NCBI RefSeq assembly: GCF_949628265.1
Contig: NC_088787.1
Coordinates: forward strand, 26,030,501-26,094,500
Direction: 5' to 3'
DNA length: 64,000 nucleotides
Source: Cloeon dipterum
Lineage: Eukaryota; Arthropoda; Insecta; Ephemeroptera; Baetidae
Part shown: piece by piece, positions 24,658 through 35,005 of the stretch
Layout of the letters: the number at the start of each line of letters is the position of its first letter
Position numbering within the stretch: the stretch's first letter is position 1
Notes under the pieces: model-generated
What the model was told of the DNA's origin: nothing
Seen by the model: the letters and a program-made list of their open reading frames with translations, nothing else
Databases searched by the model: none
Position numbers and translations under genes: made by a program

Positions 24658-26067
24658 TCAAATCCTCATTCCAAGGGACATAAGATATCTCCTAACCTTG
24701 ACGTCGTTTCTTGGTACAAACGAGAGCGCCGATTTCATATCAAAGGTTCGCGCATTGATGTTCACACCGGCCTCGATAAGCCATTGGCAAACCTCAAGGT
24801 CCGCTGTCTCGGCCGCGTAGTGCAGAGCTGTCTTGCCACCCAAGTCCACCTTCATGATCATCTCACTGTCCCATTTGTGCACGAACTGGGCGCTTTCCAG
24901 ATTTTTCTGCCTCACGCAGAAGTGCAAAATATTAAGGTCGTTTACAACCACCTTTAAATCGGCACCAAGTGTAACCATTTCTTCAGCAACCTTCAAATTA
25001 CTGGCTCTCAGGGCGAAGTGAAGTGGAGTTTCGCCATGCTCGTCTCGTTGGTTCAGGTTTAACCCCAGAGATAAGAAGAACTGGACCAGGCTCTTTCCGT
25101 GCTCTTCGTTCAGGCCGACACGGTGCAGGACGTTGCATTTTCTCTCGGTGCACAAGGCAGCCACGTCGACACCCACACTCAACAACCACTCGCACATCTT
25201 AAGATCCGCCTTTTCCGCCGCCAAGTGCATCGCGTTTCTACCCTTCGAGTCGACCTCTTTGATCTGTTCTTTGTCTGACCAGTGCACTAACTGGGCAAGG
25301 TTGATTTGGTTTTGTTTCACACTGACGAGCAGAAGATTTTTCGATCTAATTTTGGCGCCCAAACAAAGAAGCTCCAAAGCACAGTCAGCATTACCAAGAA
25401 AAACCGCCACGTCGATCGGAGTCTCGCCTGACTCGCTCTCCTCGTCCATCTTCAACTTCCAGTTGGCCAAATAGCGTACGATTCGTCTCGCGTTGAATTT
25501 GTTCCGCACAGCGTGGTGAACAACCGTCGCCTTGTTCGCACTCAGAGCCTTGGTGTCGACGCCGCGATAAATGAGCCACTCGCACATGATCGAGTCAGCG
25601 AACTCGGCCGCCAGGTGCAGAGCGTTCCTGCCATCAGGGTCGACCCCTCTGAGAAGGCTCCTGTCGTGGCTGTGCACCAGGTTGACCATCTCAATTTGAT
25701 TTTCGGCCACGAAGAAGTGCAGCAGATTTGTGAATCGGGTTGGTCGCATCTCGAGCAGTTTCTGGGCAAGGTTGAAGTGGCCCGCTCTGGTGGCATAATG
25801 GATCGGTTCCTCGCCATCCGAGTCCGTTGCCGTGCCGAGACCGTGATACGTGAAGAAGTAGCAAATGATGCCCAGGCCGTGTGTCGCGTTCACGGCGGCG
25901 AAATGCAGGAGCGAAACGCCCAATGCGGTCCTGTCGTCGGCGCTTTCACCCTGCTCGATGAGTTTAAGGCAGCTTTTCAGGTTATCATTCTTGGCCGCCA
26001 GCATCAGCCGCGTAATGCCCAGGGATAATTTCTTCGTGAACCGGCCGTTTTTTAGTTGAAAGCGCAT
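24658..26067 (-). CDS. Ankyrin-repeat protein, single exon (paralogue 1)
   Basis: A 469-residue protein made almost entirely of ankyrin repeats, a helical scaffold used for protein binding. There is no signal peptide, membrane segment or second domain, so its partner and pathway cannot be told. The repeats are arranged at a higher order: a module of about 130-135 residues (four ankyrin units) occurs three times, starting near residues 115, 245 and 380. Each copy begins with a leucine-rich helix, then VH..D......VD..G+NA+HLAAE.AD..MCEWL...GV(D/N). The GETP(L/I)H-type repeats lie at about 85, 214 and 345. The start at 26067 is the only ATG that precedes the first repeat (MLAAKNDNLKSCLKL), and the frame is uninterrupted. 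It is a tandem duplicate of 28115-29398, with the same strand and very similar sequence. The family is not one I can name; lineage-specific ankyrin expansions are common in arthropods. Confidence 0.85.
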   Translation of the reverse strand: MRFQLKNGRFTKKLSLGITRLMLAAKNDNLKSCLKLIEQGESADDRTALGVSLLHFAAVNATHGLGIICYFFTYHGLGTATDSDGEEPIHYATRAGHFNLAQKLLEMRPTRFTNLLHFFVAENQIEMVNLVHSHDRSLLRGVDPDGRNALHLAAEFADSIMCEWLIYRGVDTKALSANKATVVHHAVRNKFNARRIVRYLANWKLKMDEESESGETPIDVAVFLGNADCALELLCLGAKIRSKNLLLVSVKQNQINLAQLVHWSDKEQIKEVDSKGRNAMHLAAEKADLKMCEWLLSVGVDVAALCTERKCNVLHRVGLNEEHGKSLVQFFLSLGLNLNQRDEHGETPLHFALRASNLKVAEEMVTLGADLKVVVNDLNILHFCVRQKNLESAQFVHKWDSEMIMKVDLGGKTALHYAAETADLEVCQWLIEAGVNINARTFDMKSALSFVPRNDVKVRRYLMSLGMRI

Positions 26068-26250
26068 GTCCGTTCCTTCAAAAATTAAACTTTAAGTACA
26101 AACGTCCTACTTACAAATTTTCAGAATAAAAGTGTGTATTAAACAATCATTGACACTTACTTGAAGATAAGGTCTTTTACGAACGGCTGTTCATCAAGAA
26201 GTGGTGGCTTTTTCAACCAAATAGCAGGTTTAAATGCATATATACCACAA

Positions 26251-26352
26251 GCTTCTTTTGAGAACTTCAATGTTATATTTGCTATTGGCTATTGGTCTTG
26301 TGTAAATACCATCATAAATCGTAACTTGTTATATTTATCTTGTATAAACTTA
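26251..26352. repeat. Ankyrin-gene upstream repeat, copy 1
   Basis: Begins GCTTCTTTTGAGAAC, contains GCTATTGGCTATTGG (two inverted CCAAT pentamers) and AAATCGTAACTTGTTA, and ends near CTTGTATAAACTTA. Resembles 26521-26600 and 29479-29550. Confidence 0.55.
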
Positions 26353-26520
26353 CTTGAAGCTAGATTGGTATAGAGGCCACTAGATTTTACTAAATTAATA
26401 AAGTTTTACTAAACACAAAATGTGTACAGGCAACGTAATATACATATAACTTAAGATCAATGTTCACTGCTCGTTTATTGCGTTGATGGCTTGAGTTAAA
26501 TATTTCTGCGGCTATAAGTC

Positions 26521-26600
26521 CTTCTTTTGAAGAGTTCATGGTTATTGGTTTGTTGAAATAACAAGAGAAATCGTAACATGTTAGATCTTGTACACACTTA
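26521..26600. repeat. Ankyrin-gene upstream repeat, copy 2
   Basis: Begins CTTCTTTTGAAGAG. It shares the exact string TTGGTTTGTTGAAATAACAA with copy 3, and AAATCGTAACATGTTA with copy 1 (one mismatch). Confidence 0.6.
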
Positions 26601-28019
26601 AATGGTTTCCCTAGATCTTATTTCATTAATGTTGTATTATGTTTGAACAAGTATTTGGTATATATCCACAATTAAAACTCTTTATGAACCATACAATTTC
26701 AGATACTTATTCAACTTTTCAGCTGCTCCGTCCTGTGCCATTTACAAAAATGTGTTAAAAATAAAAAATTAAAACCTATCCATCAGGGGTCTGCAATTAT
26801 ATTTATAAATAATATTTCAAATCTGTACAATAATTAACGTATTGATTATCAAACCAAAACCCGATCAATTGATATCTATAAAAATTTCAAAATTCTTAAG
26901 CTAAAACACTTAAAGTTAAATAATTCTTTTATTTGTGTGATTTGTCGTGCGTCCTTCAACTATACAATAAATCAGCTTCGGTACGTTGTAGCTATAGAAA
27001 TCTGCCTAATCAATATGTTTATTTTTTTTCTTTGAAATCAGCTTATTCCGCTTGCAGACCTTGCGAGATACTCTAGTTTAGCATCGGAGAACATAATTAT
27101 AATTTCATGAGAGCCAGCAAAAGTGCTTCATTTTGGATAGAAAATGTTAAAGATGAAGTGATTTGCATGTTACCTTGTAAATATTTTTCTAAAATAAAAT
27201 GATCGAAAGTTATATAAATTTGAGTATGGTTACTTTAAGATTAATGTGTCTTTTTAAATCACTCCCTTGGCAGCTGCTTTTAAAGTGGTTTGCTTAAGCC
27301 ATATCGCACCAAGTGCCAGCTCCACCATTGAAGCAATCTGGCAGTACTAAATTAATTCGTTTTAAATTAATTTAAAAAAAGCTATCAAAATCTTGTTACT
27401 TTATTAAATAACGCCGTTTCAAACTAACTATTTATATTCTAGACCAGTTTGTGAGCATGCAGGCACCATTTTTTGTTGGTGAATTTGAGCAACGATTATC
27501 CTCTATCCTCTTTATCGAGATAATGAACTTGAAAAATATGATATAACCGTCATTTTAAGTTCCGTCTGCCAGAATTGAATTTTACAGAATTTAAATCAGA
27601 CAGACATTACTCTAGTATGTTCTAGCAAAGCTTAAAAACTCTGTAAATTAGTTACGTTAAAATGTTGTTTAAATCATTTAAAAACTCATGTACGACATTT
27701 TATTTTTTCTGATATTTTGAGAATTTCTATTTGAGTCTTTATTTTAAATGGATCAAATTTTCAGAAAGATAAATATATCCACATTAATGCTAAAAAATTT
27801 CATGAATGAGAGGGAAAGTGTAGAATTTAAATGCCATATTACATTAAATATTAGAAATTTTCGAATTTTTATTTAATTTCAATTAGTAATGGTCAACTAT
27901 TAATAAAGAAAGTTGCCTTTGAGTTAAGTATAATAAAAAATTAGTAACAAAAAATTTAAGGTTTGAACACAATTCACCAATGAACTATAAAATTTCAACA
28001 GACATATTCAGTTCCTCAT

Positions 28020-28290
28020 TCCAGGGAGAAAAAAGAGCTCCCGCGAGTTTGGCATTTTTGCTTGACACAAATGCGCGTGCCGATTTCTTGATGATGGTGT
28101 GCCGCCGGCAAACCTCAAAGAACCTCTGGCCCGCGTAGTGCAGCGACGTCTTCCCGCCCGTTCTCGTCTCCCTGGTCAGCTCCCTGTCCTAACCGTGCAC
28201 GAACTGGGAGCTTTTCAGAATGGTCGGCCTCACACAGCAGGGCAGAAGGTAAGAGTCGTTCACAACCGTCTTTAAATCGGCCCCAATCAA
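28020..28290 (-). pseudogene. Decayed 3' end of ankyrin paralogue 2
   Basis: Nucleotides here still align to the last ~110 codons of paralogue 1 but no longer in one frame. Near 28281-28292 paralogue 2 has about four extra bases relative to paralogue 1, which shifts the frame. In the ancestral frame a TAG occurs at 28189-28191, and further indels follow. The homology runs out around 28020, at a string resembling the CCTTGGAATGAGG end of paralogue 1. Confidence 0.65.
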
Positions 28291-29398
28291 GCGTGACCAT
28301 TTCCTCGTAAACCTCCAGGTTACCGGCTCTGATGGCGTAGTGAAGCGGAGTTTCGCCCTGCTCGTCTCGTTTGCTCAGGCTGAACCCCAGAGATAAGAAG
28401 AACCGGACCAGGCTCTTCCCGTGCTCCTTGTTCAGCCCGACACGGTGCAATGCGCTGGATTTTCTCTCGGTGCACAGGGCCATCACGTCGACACCCACGC
28501 TCAACAACCATTCGCACATCTTGAGATCAGCTCTCTCCGCCGCCAAGTGCATCACGTTTCTACCGTTTGAGTCGACCTCTTTGATCTGTTCTTTGTCCGA
28601 TAGGTGCACTAACACGGCACTGTTGGTATGGTTTTGTTTCACACAGAGGAGCAGCATATTTCTCGATCTAATTTTGGCGCCCAAACAAAGAAGCTCCAAA
28701 GCACAATCGGCATTACCAAGGAAAAGCGCCAACTCGATCGGAGTCACACCAGACTCACTCTCCTCGTCCATCTTCAACTTCCAGTAGGCCAAATAGCGTA
28801 CAATTTGTCTCGAGTTGAGTTTGTTCTGTACAGCGTGGTGAACAATCGAGGCCTTGTTCGCACTCAGGGCCTTGGTGTCGACGCCGCGATAAATGAGCCA
28901 CTCGCACATAGTCGAGTCGGCGTACTCAGCCGCCAGGTGCAGAGCGTTCCTGCCATCAGGGTCGACCCCTCTGAGAAGGCTCCTGTCGTAGCTGTGCACC
29001 AGGTTGACCATCTCAATTTGATTTTCGGCCACGAAGAAGTGCAGCAGGTTTGTGATTTGGGTTGGCCACATCTCTAGCAGTTTCTGAGCAAGGTCGAAGT
29101 GGCCCGCTCTGGTGGCATAATGGATCGGTTCCTCGCCATCCAAGTCCGTTGCCGTGCCGAGCCCGTGATACGAGAAGAAGTAGCAAATGATGCCCAGGCC
29201 GTGTGTCGCGTTCACGGCGGCGAAATGCAGGAGCGAAACGCCCAATGCGGTCCTGTCGTCGGCGCTTTCACCCTGCTCGATGAGTTTGAGGCAGCTTTTC
29301 AAGTTATCACCCTTGGCCGCCAGCATCAACCGCGTCGCACCCAGGGTTGTTTTCTTCGTGAAATCGTAATTTTTGTCGAGCTGAGATCTCATTTTCAT
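28115..29398 (-). CDS. Ankyrin-repeat protein, frameshifted paralogue 2
   Basis: An open frame of 427 residues. Residues from about 10 to 370 closely match paralogue 1 (24658-26067), with the same ankyrin units, the first two ~130-residue modules and the same GETPLHY repeat near residue 350. After EEMVTLD the reading frame differs from paralogue 1 because of a small insertion near 28281-28292, and the last ~50 residues (RFKDGCERLLPS and onward) are no longer ankyrin-like. The third module is therefore missing. The N-terminal ten residues also differ (MKMRSQLDKN). It may be a recent pseudogene or a working, shortened protein; the intact first 370 codons leave this open. Single exon, same strand as its partner, about 2 kb apart. 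Confidence 0.65.
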   Translation of the reverse strand: MKMRSQLDKNYDFTKKTTLGATRLMLAAKGDNLKSCLKLIEQGESADDRTALGVSLLHFAAVNATHGLGIICYFFSYHGLGTATDLDGEEPIHYATRAGHFDLAQKLLEMWPTQITNLLHFFVAENQIEMVNLVHSYDRSLLRGVDPDGRNALHLAAEYADSTMCEWLIYRGVDTKALSANKASIVHHAVQNKLNSRQIVRYLAYWKLKMDEESESGVTPIELALFLGNADCALELLCLGAKIRSRNMLLLCVKQNHTNSAVLVHLSDKEQIKEVDSNGRNVMHLAAERADLKMCEWLLSVGVDVMALCTERKSSALHRVGLNKEHGKSLVRFFLSLGFSLSKRDEQGETPLHYAIRAGNLEVYEEMVTLDWGRFKDGCERLLPSALLCEADHSEKLPVRARLGQGADQGDENGREDVAALRGPEVL

Positions 29399-29478
29399 TT
29401 ATAATGTGTCACTGGCAGATTTTGAGAGAGAAGTAGTGACTGAGTTAAACACTCCACCACTTTTATGCTGCACCGCCA

Positions 29479-29550
29479 GCTTCTTTTGAAAATCTGATTG
29501 GCTATTGGTTTGTTGAAATAACAAGAGATCACGTACAAACTTGAATGGTA
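29479..29550. repeat. Ankyrin-gene upstream repeat, copy 3
   Basis: Lies about 80-150 bp upstream of the paralogue 2 start. It contains GATTGGCTATTGG, so CCAAT motifs on the minus strand, in the orientation of the gene; these may be promoter elements. Matches 26521-26600 over TTGGTTTGTTGAAATAACAA. Confidence 0.55.
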
Positions 29551-31696
29551 TCTTCTAAATTTGACTATTCTGGATGTTATTTTACCTTAGTAAACAAACC
29601 AACTGATGCGTATTTCCAAGAAACTATATATTCAACTCCTGACGTGCGCTTTTCACTTTTTGGAATACACGAAAAAATATTCCATTTTGTTTCAAGTGGT
29701 TCAATTGAATTTGAGATTTTGATTTGGAACACTAACAAATAGTCGGCATCTCACCATTTATTGGTAAAATTTTTTACTATGATTCTGTCGAGGATGACAA
29801 AGCATGCTGAGTGAGCCCAGCTTGACTAGTACAATTAAGACATCACAAAAATCACACTTTTAAATCTTGTCGTATAATACAACGCCTAGCACTAAAATGA
29901 AAACTGTGCCGCTGAACAATCGTTCAGTGCGAGTTGTTGACATGACACAACACAAAATCTTTTTACTTTTCGTGAGTTTTTATGTTATAATTCTACTCAG
30001 TTGTTCTCTTTTGGTTTAGAATCCTTTTTTAATTAATGTCTAAACCTTTAGAAAAGATAAATTGTAAGTTTTTTTTCAATTTTTTATCGCAAAAGAGGAG
30101 AATATTAAGCAAATAATATGTTTGATATAATAAAATTGACAAAAGTATGACATAATATATATTCATTTATTTTATTTGATACAGCAAGAAAGGAAAAACA
30201 CACTATAAAACAATTTTCGAAACTTCCACACATCCTAAAGTAAAATCTTCACGGGATAAATGATTAAAAATGTTCAGAAAACGTATAAAGACCATCTAAT
30301 AATTTTCCGCACCCCAGACACATTTTAAAGTTGCCACCACGCTTTCATCAGGCGCAATTTAAAGAGAAATTTGCACTCTCAAGCGCGTGTGTACAGTTTT
30401 CATATCAGAAGAGGCTGTTTTTCGCTGGCGAATTTTACAACTAGCAGGAGAAGTTAGCCAGAATGTTGGGTGCGTATCAGCTCTCGCTTTATGGAGGAAA
30501 AAGGAAAAGAAAGTGCCGGCGAAAGAGTTGGAGAAGCTCCGCAAGGCGCAAATAGGGGCCGTAAAATTTGAATGCCGCGCATATTGGGGTTGAAATACCC
30601 ATCCATAATCTATAGCAGATATACACGGCGCGCAGAGCGAAAAAATGAATAAAATTTTGTATGCATTATCTTACTCCGGGAAATGCTGATATGCTCTCGC
30701 GCGATCATAAATATTAGAGGGAGAAAAAAATGTTGGTTTTGTATTGCAAGCACCTATTGCAGCTCCAGGGGCGAATTTGGCCGGCGTCAAATAAAAATTC
30801 ACTCCCATTGCGGCCGCTGTTAAAAATTAGGCGCCGTGAAATTTGCATATCAACCTCTTTAATGTATTTTGCAGCTTTGTGCTCGTAGGTACATGGTGCG
30901 CGGCGCATTCAACACAGTGCAGGTGTAAGCGAGTGTGTTTTTCCATCTAAAAACGAGGTCAAAATAATGAGCAAATATATTCCATCCGGCCGCAACATAC
31001 CTCGATAAAGAATTAATGGATTTAAGCCGCCGGCCCCATTATATACTCAGCGAGTATATGCATTTTGCACAAACATTATTTTGCATCCCTCATTAAATTC
31101 TTCCATAGCTGAACTCTTCTGTGAGCGTCGGCAAAAATCAATGTTAAATATGGAGCACATTGTGAGCCTCTGCCATTTTTGCCCATTGTCTTTCCAGGCA
31201 GAAATCTCCTCTTATTTCTGCTCATTTTTCTTACCAGCAAAAGTGTGTCACTTCATCCGTGATATCTCTTTCTTGCCTGGCATCGTTAACGTCGCACTGC
31301 CGACCATGGAGTTTGCATTGTCAGAGTGCACAGCAGCGCGTACCCCGTATTTTGCGACAGGATAATTATTATGTTACGGCCAAACGCTGCGAGCACTCAG
31401 CATGATCAATAAAAAAAAGAGTGTGTGCCGAGGAGAGCGCTTGCCGCTGCTTCTCATGCTGCAGGCTCGTCTTTTCATTTGTCTCTGTTTTCTATGCTCA
31501 ACCTGATGCTTGTTTTAAGCTCAAAACAGGTGGATTTATCATCTTTCACGTCACTCACAAGGCATGAGATGCAATTGAATCAGATTATGAGTATTAATCA
31601 AAACGTCAGAGAAACTGATGTCATTGAATGAAGACTATTGAACTTACTAATTTTTTTATTCATATAGATATAGTTGGATAGCTCGTTTTACGCTTA

Positions 31697-31698
<2 letters not shown>

Positions 31699-31779
<81 letters not shown>
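31699..31779. repeat. (AT)n microsatellite
   Basis: About 80 bp of uninterrupted AT dinucleotides, self-complementary and able to extrude a cruciform. Confidence 0.97.
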
Positions 31780-31782
<3 letters not shown>

Positions 31783-31968
31783 TTGAATGAATTAACCTAG
31801 GAAGGACATTGTAAGTTTCTAAATGTAGAGATCATATATATTTAAATTTTAGGAATTTATATCAAAACAGCAGCAGTGGTGCTACGCCAAAAAGATGGGT
31901 TGCATTAATACTAAGTAGATTTTGCTGATATTTATGAATAATACAAAAATTTACAAATTAACCATGAC

Positions 31969-31974
31969 TTTATT
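31969..31974 (-). promoter_or_regulatory. Candidate polyadenylation signal AATAAA (sorting nexin)
   Basis: AATAAA on the minus strand about 225 bp past the sorting nexin stop codon (32199-32201). It is the first good match downstream of the stop. Confidence 0.5.
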
Positions 31975-32198
31975 GCATTGAAGAAGCTATTTATACATTT
32001 GAATGTAGTATGTAGCAGTACAAAATATGAGTAGATCAATAAGACTTCAGTATTGAATAAATTTGACGATAGTTATTCAAACATAAGAGTAATAGTTCAA
32101 CGTTTATAATAGAAAAAAATAGCAATTTCTTCGGTTCTGAGATAACAAAAGGGTAGAATGGCGCTGCAAGGTGTTGTCCTTGCATCCTTCAAATCACA

Positions 32199-32249
32199 TT
32201 AAGCGATTGCCTTGGCTTCAGGCAGAAATGACTCCCAGATCTGGATGAG
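32199..32249 (-). CDS. Snx1: Sorting nexin Snx1/2, exon 10 (last)
   Basis: Encodes LIQIWESFLPEAKAIA and TAA. This is the near-invariant C-terminus of SNX1/SNX2, and it fixes both the gene's identity and its 3' end. The acceptor is CAG at 32252-32250, phase 0. Confidence 0.9.
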   Translation of the reverse strand, partial: LIQIWESFLPEAKAIA

Positions 32250-32310
32250 CTGGTAGGAAGATGCATAGAGTTAGTTACTTTGCGAAGCAATTAAATATAA
32301 ATGTGTTTAC

Positions 32311-32463
32311 CTGCTGCTGATTTTGCATGAGACTCTCAATGTAGTTGATGAGAGTGACTTTGAACTCTTGGATGCGAACCAGTTCAAAGCGCTCCAGCTC
32401 CTTCTTTATCATCCTGCTGATATTCTCAAACTCCTCTTGGCCCCGCTCGACTTTCGACTCCCA
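32311..32463 (-). CDS. Snx1: Sorting nexin Snx1/2, exon 9
   Basis: Fifty-one codons, phase 0 at both ends, from WESKVERGQEEFENIS to YIESLMQNQQQ. This is the last long helix of the BAR domain. The donor is GTAAAC at 32310-32305 and the acceptor CAG at 32466-32464. Confidence 0.9.
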
Positions 32464-32636
32464 CTGAAACAGGGCGTTTATTTTCAAATCACCAAATACA
32501 TTTCACAGCACTTGGCGCGGCGGTAAAGCTAATTACTTCCAGCATTTTGCGTCAGTGGCAAAATGCTGGCAGCAATGTTTCACCGCTGTCCGAAATTAGG
32601 CACGCCTAATTTATTCAGCGATAGAACGAGACCGAC

Positions 32637-32780
32637 CTCCACAACTTCATCGTTGGCTTGGTTGATTTTATCAGTCCGGCCCATAATTTCAAACTTGGCT
32701 TTGGCTTCCCGTTTTTTGTTGAGCACGACCTGGGCATGCTGCCAATTCTGGTACACTTTCACCCTCTCATGGAACACATC
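32637..32780 (-). CDS. Snx1: Sorting nexin Snx1/2, exon 8
   Basis: Forty-eight codons, DVFHERVKVYQNWQHAQ through KINQANDEVVE, BAR-domain helix with the family's KREA.AK motif. The donor reads GTCGGT, which is weak (C at +3). I chose it because it restores the family's E-W-E junction with exon 9. Confidence 0.85.
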
Positions 32781-32836
32781 CTGCGCAAACAGCCTTGTTA
32801 GCAACCTTCCGCAGCCTCAGATGAGTGCAAAGGTAC

Positions 32837-33136
32837 CTTGATCGCACCAACTAAGGCGACGTAGTCTTTCAGCAGCTCGCACAGAATGCCAAAGTCAGCA
32901 TTGCACTGCTCCGCGTACACATGCTCCACCCTCTCCTCCACCTCAGCTAGCTGCGAAAGCGCCCTCGACAGGGAGTTGTGTTCGTCGCAATTACTCAGCA
33001 TGGCAACGCTCTTGCCAAAGCTAGCTGTGCACTGCGACAGCTCGCGACGCTGGTACACCAGAGCCTCCACCCGCGTCAGCATGTTTTTCAGCTGCGCGTC
33101 TAGGTTTTCCACTTGCTGCACCTTCTCCTCGAACCA
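32837..33136 (-). CDS. Snx1: Sorting nexin Snx1/2, exon 7
   Basis: One hundred codons, WFEEKVQQVENLDAQL through LVGAIK. It contains LSRALSQLAEVEERVE, a signature stretch of the SNX1/2 BAR domain, the membrane-curving dimer module. Donor GTACCT, acceptor CAG, phase 0 on both sides. Confidence 0.92.
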
Positions 33137-33623
33137 CTGAAATTCAAAGTTGATTAATTTCTTGATGCACTGCCCTCGCAGTAATATGTTAGATGACTAG
33201 AACTGTGAAGCTTGAGTGGTTTGATGACCCAACAAACAAAACATTTAGTTAGAAATTTAGCTGGGAAAAACTGATGGTGGAAGAATTAAAATATTAACAT
33301 TAAAATAACTTTTGTTTCCCTAAAATCAAATACCTACGCTCTACTCCATAAAATTAGAAAATATTAAGAAATAATTAAAGTAAACAATTTAAATTACGCT
33401 TTAACGCAAAGGATATAAAATAGAAAATTTTTTGCTTTCTGAATAGCTATTTTTTATCATTTAAATAAATTCCTTAAAATGGGACTGAAAAAAAAGAAAA
33501 TGTTTCAACCGCCAAAATTTCGCAGCCCTAGAGAGATAGTTGGTTACCTGATTCTCCTGGCATGATTAATAATTACAAATTAACAGACTTAAGCTTTATA
33601 CAGGAAATACTAAAACAACTCAC
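33137..33623 (-). other. Sorting nexin intron 6
   Basis: AT-rich intron with GTGAGT donor and TTTCAG acceptor; nothing else seen. Confidence 0.8.
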
Positions 33624-33745
33624 CGAATCACTTTCATCCATTTTATAGGTGATCTTGTTAACAGTTTCTCCCACTTTGTTAAACAGCCTGATCACCCCAG
33701 CACCACTCAAGGCAGATGTGTTTGTCGCTTTAGGGAGTTCAAGTT
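33624..33745 (-). CDS. Snx1: Sorting nexin Snx1/2, exon 6
   Basis: Encodes ELPKATNTSALSGAGVIRLF through KMDESDS. The LSGAG(I/V)(L/I)R motif marks the amphipathic-helix/linker between PX and BAR in SNX1/2, which inserts into membrane. Enters in phase 1, leaves in phase 0; donor GTGAGT. Confidence 0.92.
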
Positions 33746-33794
33746 CTGCAAGGAAAATTGAAAATCTGCCCAATAATTAGGTTCTAAAATTCAC

Positions 33795-33950
33795 CTGACT
33801 CTAAGAAGTCCCTGAAGTCTGGGTCGACTCGAAGGATTGGATGGTTGGCGGTGCGGTTGATGAACCGCTCTAAAGCTGCTCTTCGCCTTTCGATGAAGTC
33901 AGCTGATGCACCCTGGTCCGACTGATTGGACATCTTAATTTTGGTAGAAC
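33795..33950 (-). CDS. Snx1: Sorting nexin Snx1/2, exon 5
   Basis: Encodes the end of the PX domain: STKIKMSNQSDQ, then FIERRRAALERFINRTANHP and DPDFRDFLES. The RRAALERF(I/L) helix is typical of the PX C-terminus in SNX1/2. Phase 1 at both ends; GTGAAT donor, TAG acceptor. Confidence 0.92.
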
Positions 33951-34749
33951 CTACGATAAAGAAAGCGATACATTATTGATTTATGGGTAAACGCAAAAAT
34001 AAGCCTTTATTTGTATATTATATAAGTTATTGTTGATTTTTGTTAATTTGAAAACCATCAATAAAACTAGAATATATATGCTGGATGGACAAAAATCACA
34101 AGTTTACGTTTGACGTGAAAAGGCATGAACAAACTCTCCTAACTAGAGCATAAAATAGTTTTTTGTTGTGAGACATTCCCTATATCAATAATTGTAGCAG
34201 CCCTTGACCAATTAAGCTATTTTTGTTACAAGGGAAAGTGTCAGATGATAAGTTATTAGAGCAGCAATGGTGATTAGTTAAGCATTCTTTGTTATTTTAG
34301 GGAAATACTACATCTAGCTATAAAAGCAACAAATTTGAGATTTGAGCTCCTTTCAAATTACGCAGGAGAGAAATATCTTAATTAATTATATCACAATATT
34401 CACTATCAATTAGATTATTATGATTTTCACTGGCCAAAGGAACGTAAATTATCAACAAAATTGAAATGAGTGACAGTGACACCTGTGGCAGCAGATAGCA
34501 AAAGCACTCACTGAGGTGCGACTTGACATGTGTACGTTTTCAAGTCAAAGAATTATTTTTTGCCAAAGCTAGTATAGTCCGTGACTCAAAAGATAAAAAC
34601 TTATATCGGTACCGCCAAGTGACTTAGACGTCCACAGCTCGCCTACAGTTTTAACAATTATATTTTTTTCTTAGAAGAGGTTTGAAATCTTGTTCATTAG
34701 ACTTGGAAATGCGAAAGAAAAATTTAGCTAATACTAATTCTCCACTCAC
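33951..34749 (-). other. Sorting nexin intron 4
   Basis: About 0.8 kb of AT-rich DNA between the two PX exons, bounded by GTGAGT and CGTAG. No other feature seen. Confidence 0.8.
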
Positions 34750-35005
34750 CAATCATGCTCTTCTCAGGAGCAGGTGGAATGATTCTTCCTGAGCGGAGAT
34801 ACTTTTCAGTCAATTTATCGTGCAGCCCTAGGAAATCGCTGAACCGACGGTAGACGCTGAAATTGGACTTCTTGTAGAACTGCATGTTGGTCTGAGTGGA
34901 GACTCGATAGGCCATGTAAGCTCCCATGCCCTCGCCCATTTTTTGCGGCTCGGTGATTGAGACCCGTACATACTGGTCATCGCCATTTGCACCATGTTGC
35001 TGCAA
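34750..35005 (-). CDS. Snx1: Sorting nexin Snx1/2, exon 4 (PX domain)
   Basis: The gene encodes a 470-residue SNX1/SNX2-type sorting nexin, close to the fly Snx1 length as I recall it. In the family this protein binds PI3P on early endosomes through its PX domain, bends membrane as a BAR dimer with SNX5/6-type partners, and supports retromer-linked cargo retrieval. This exon carries residues 78-162: the PX beta-strands (YVRVSITEPQK, AYRVSTQT), the PI3P-binding RRFSDFL motif near residue 138, and the proline loop IIPPAPEKSMIG. Exons 5-10 add the rest of PX, the LSGAG helix and the BAR domain; exons 1-3 give an acidic, poorly conserved N-terminus. Phase 0 in, phase 1 out (donor GTGAGT). Intron 1 is swollen to 23.2 kb by a tandem Helitron-like array. 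SNX1 and SNX2 are one gene in most invertebrates, so the symbol is nominal. Confidence 0.93.

Larger units (their letters stand above)
26068..28019. other. Spacer between the two ankyrin paralogues
   Basis: AT-rich DNA with no open frame of note. It contains two partial copies of a 5'-flank sequence also found upstream of paralogue 2 (listed separately). This suggests that the duplicated unit included upstream DNA and that a further copy may have been lost. Confidence 0.55.
29399..31968. other. Intergenic DNA between ankyrin paralogue 2 and the sorting nexin 3' end
   Basis: No supported gene. It holds the third copy of the ankyrin-gene upstream repeat, GC-rich non-coding stretches around 30.4-31.4 kb, and a long AT microsatellite. 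Confidence 0.55.

Noticed and set aside
25513-26028. 171-codon plus-strand frame opposite ankyrin gene 1 (and its copy opposite paralogue 2)
   Set aside because: Antisense shadow of the ankyrin coding sequence; its conservation follows from the sense strand.
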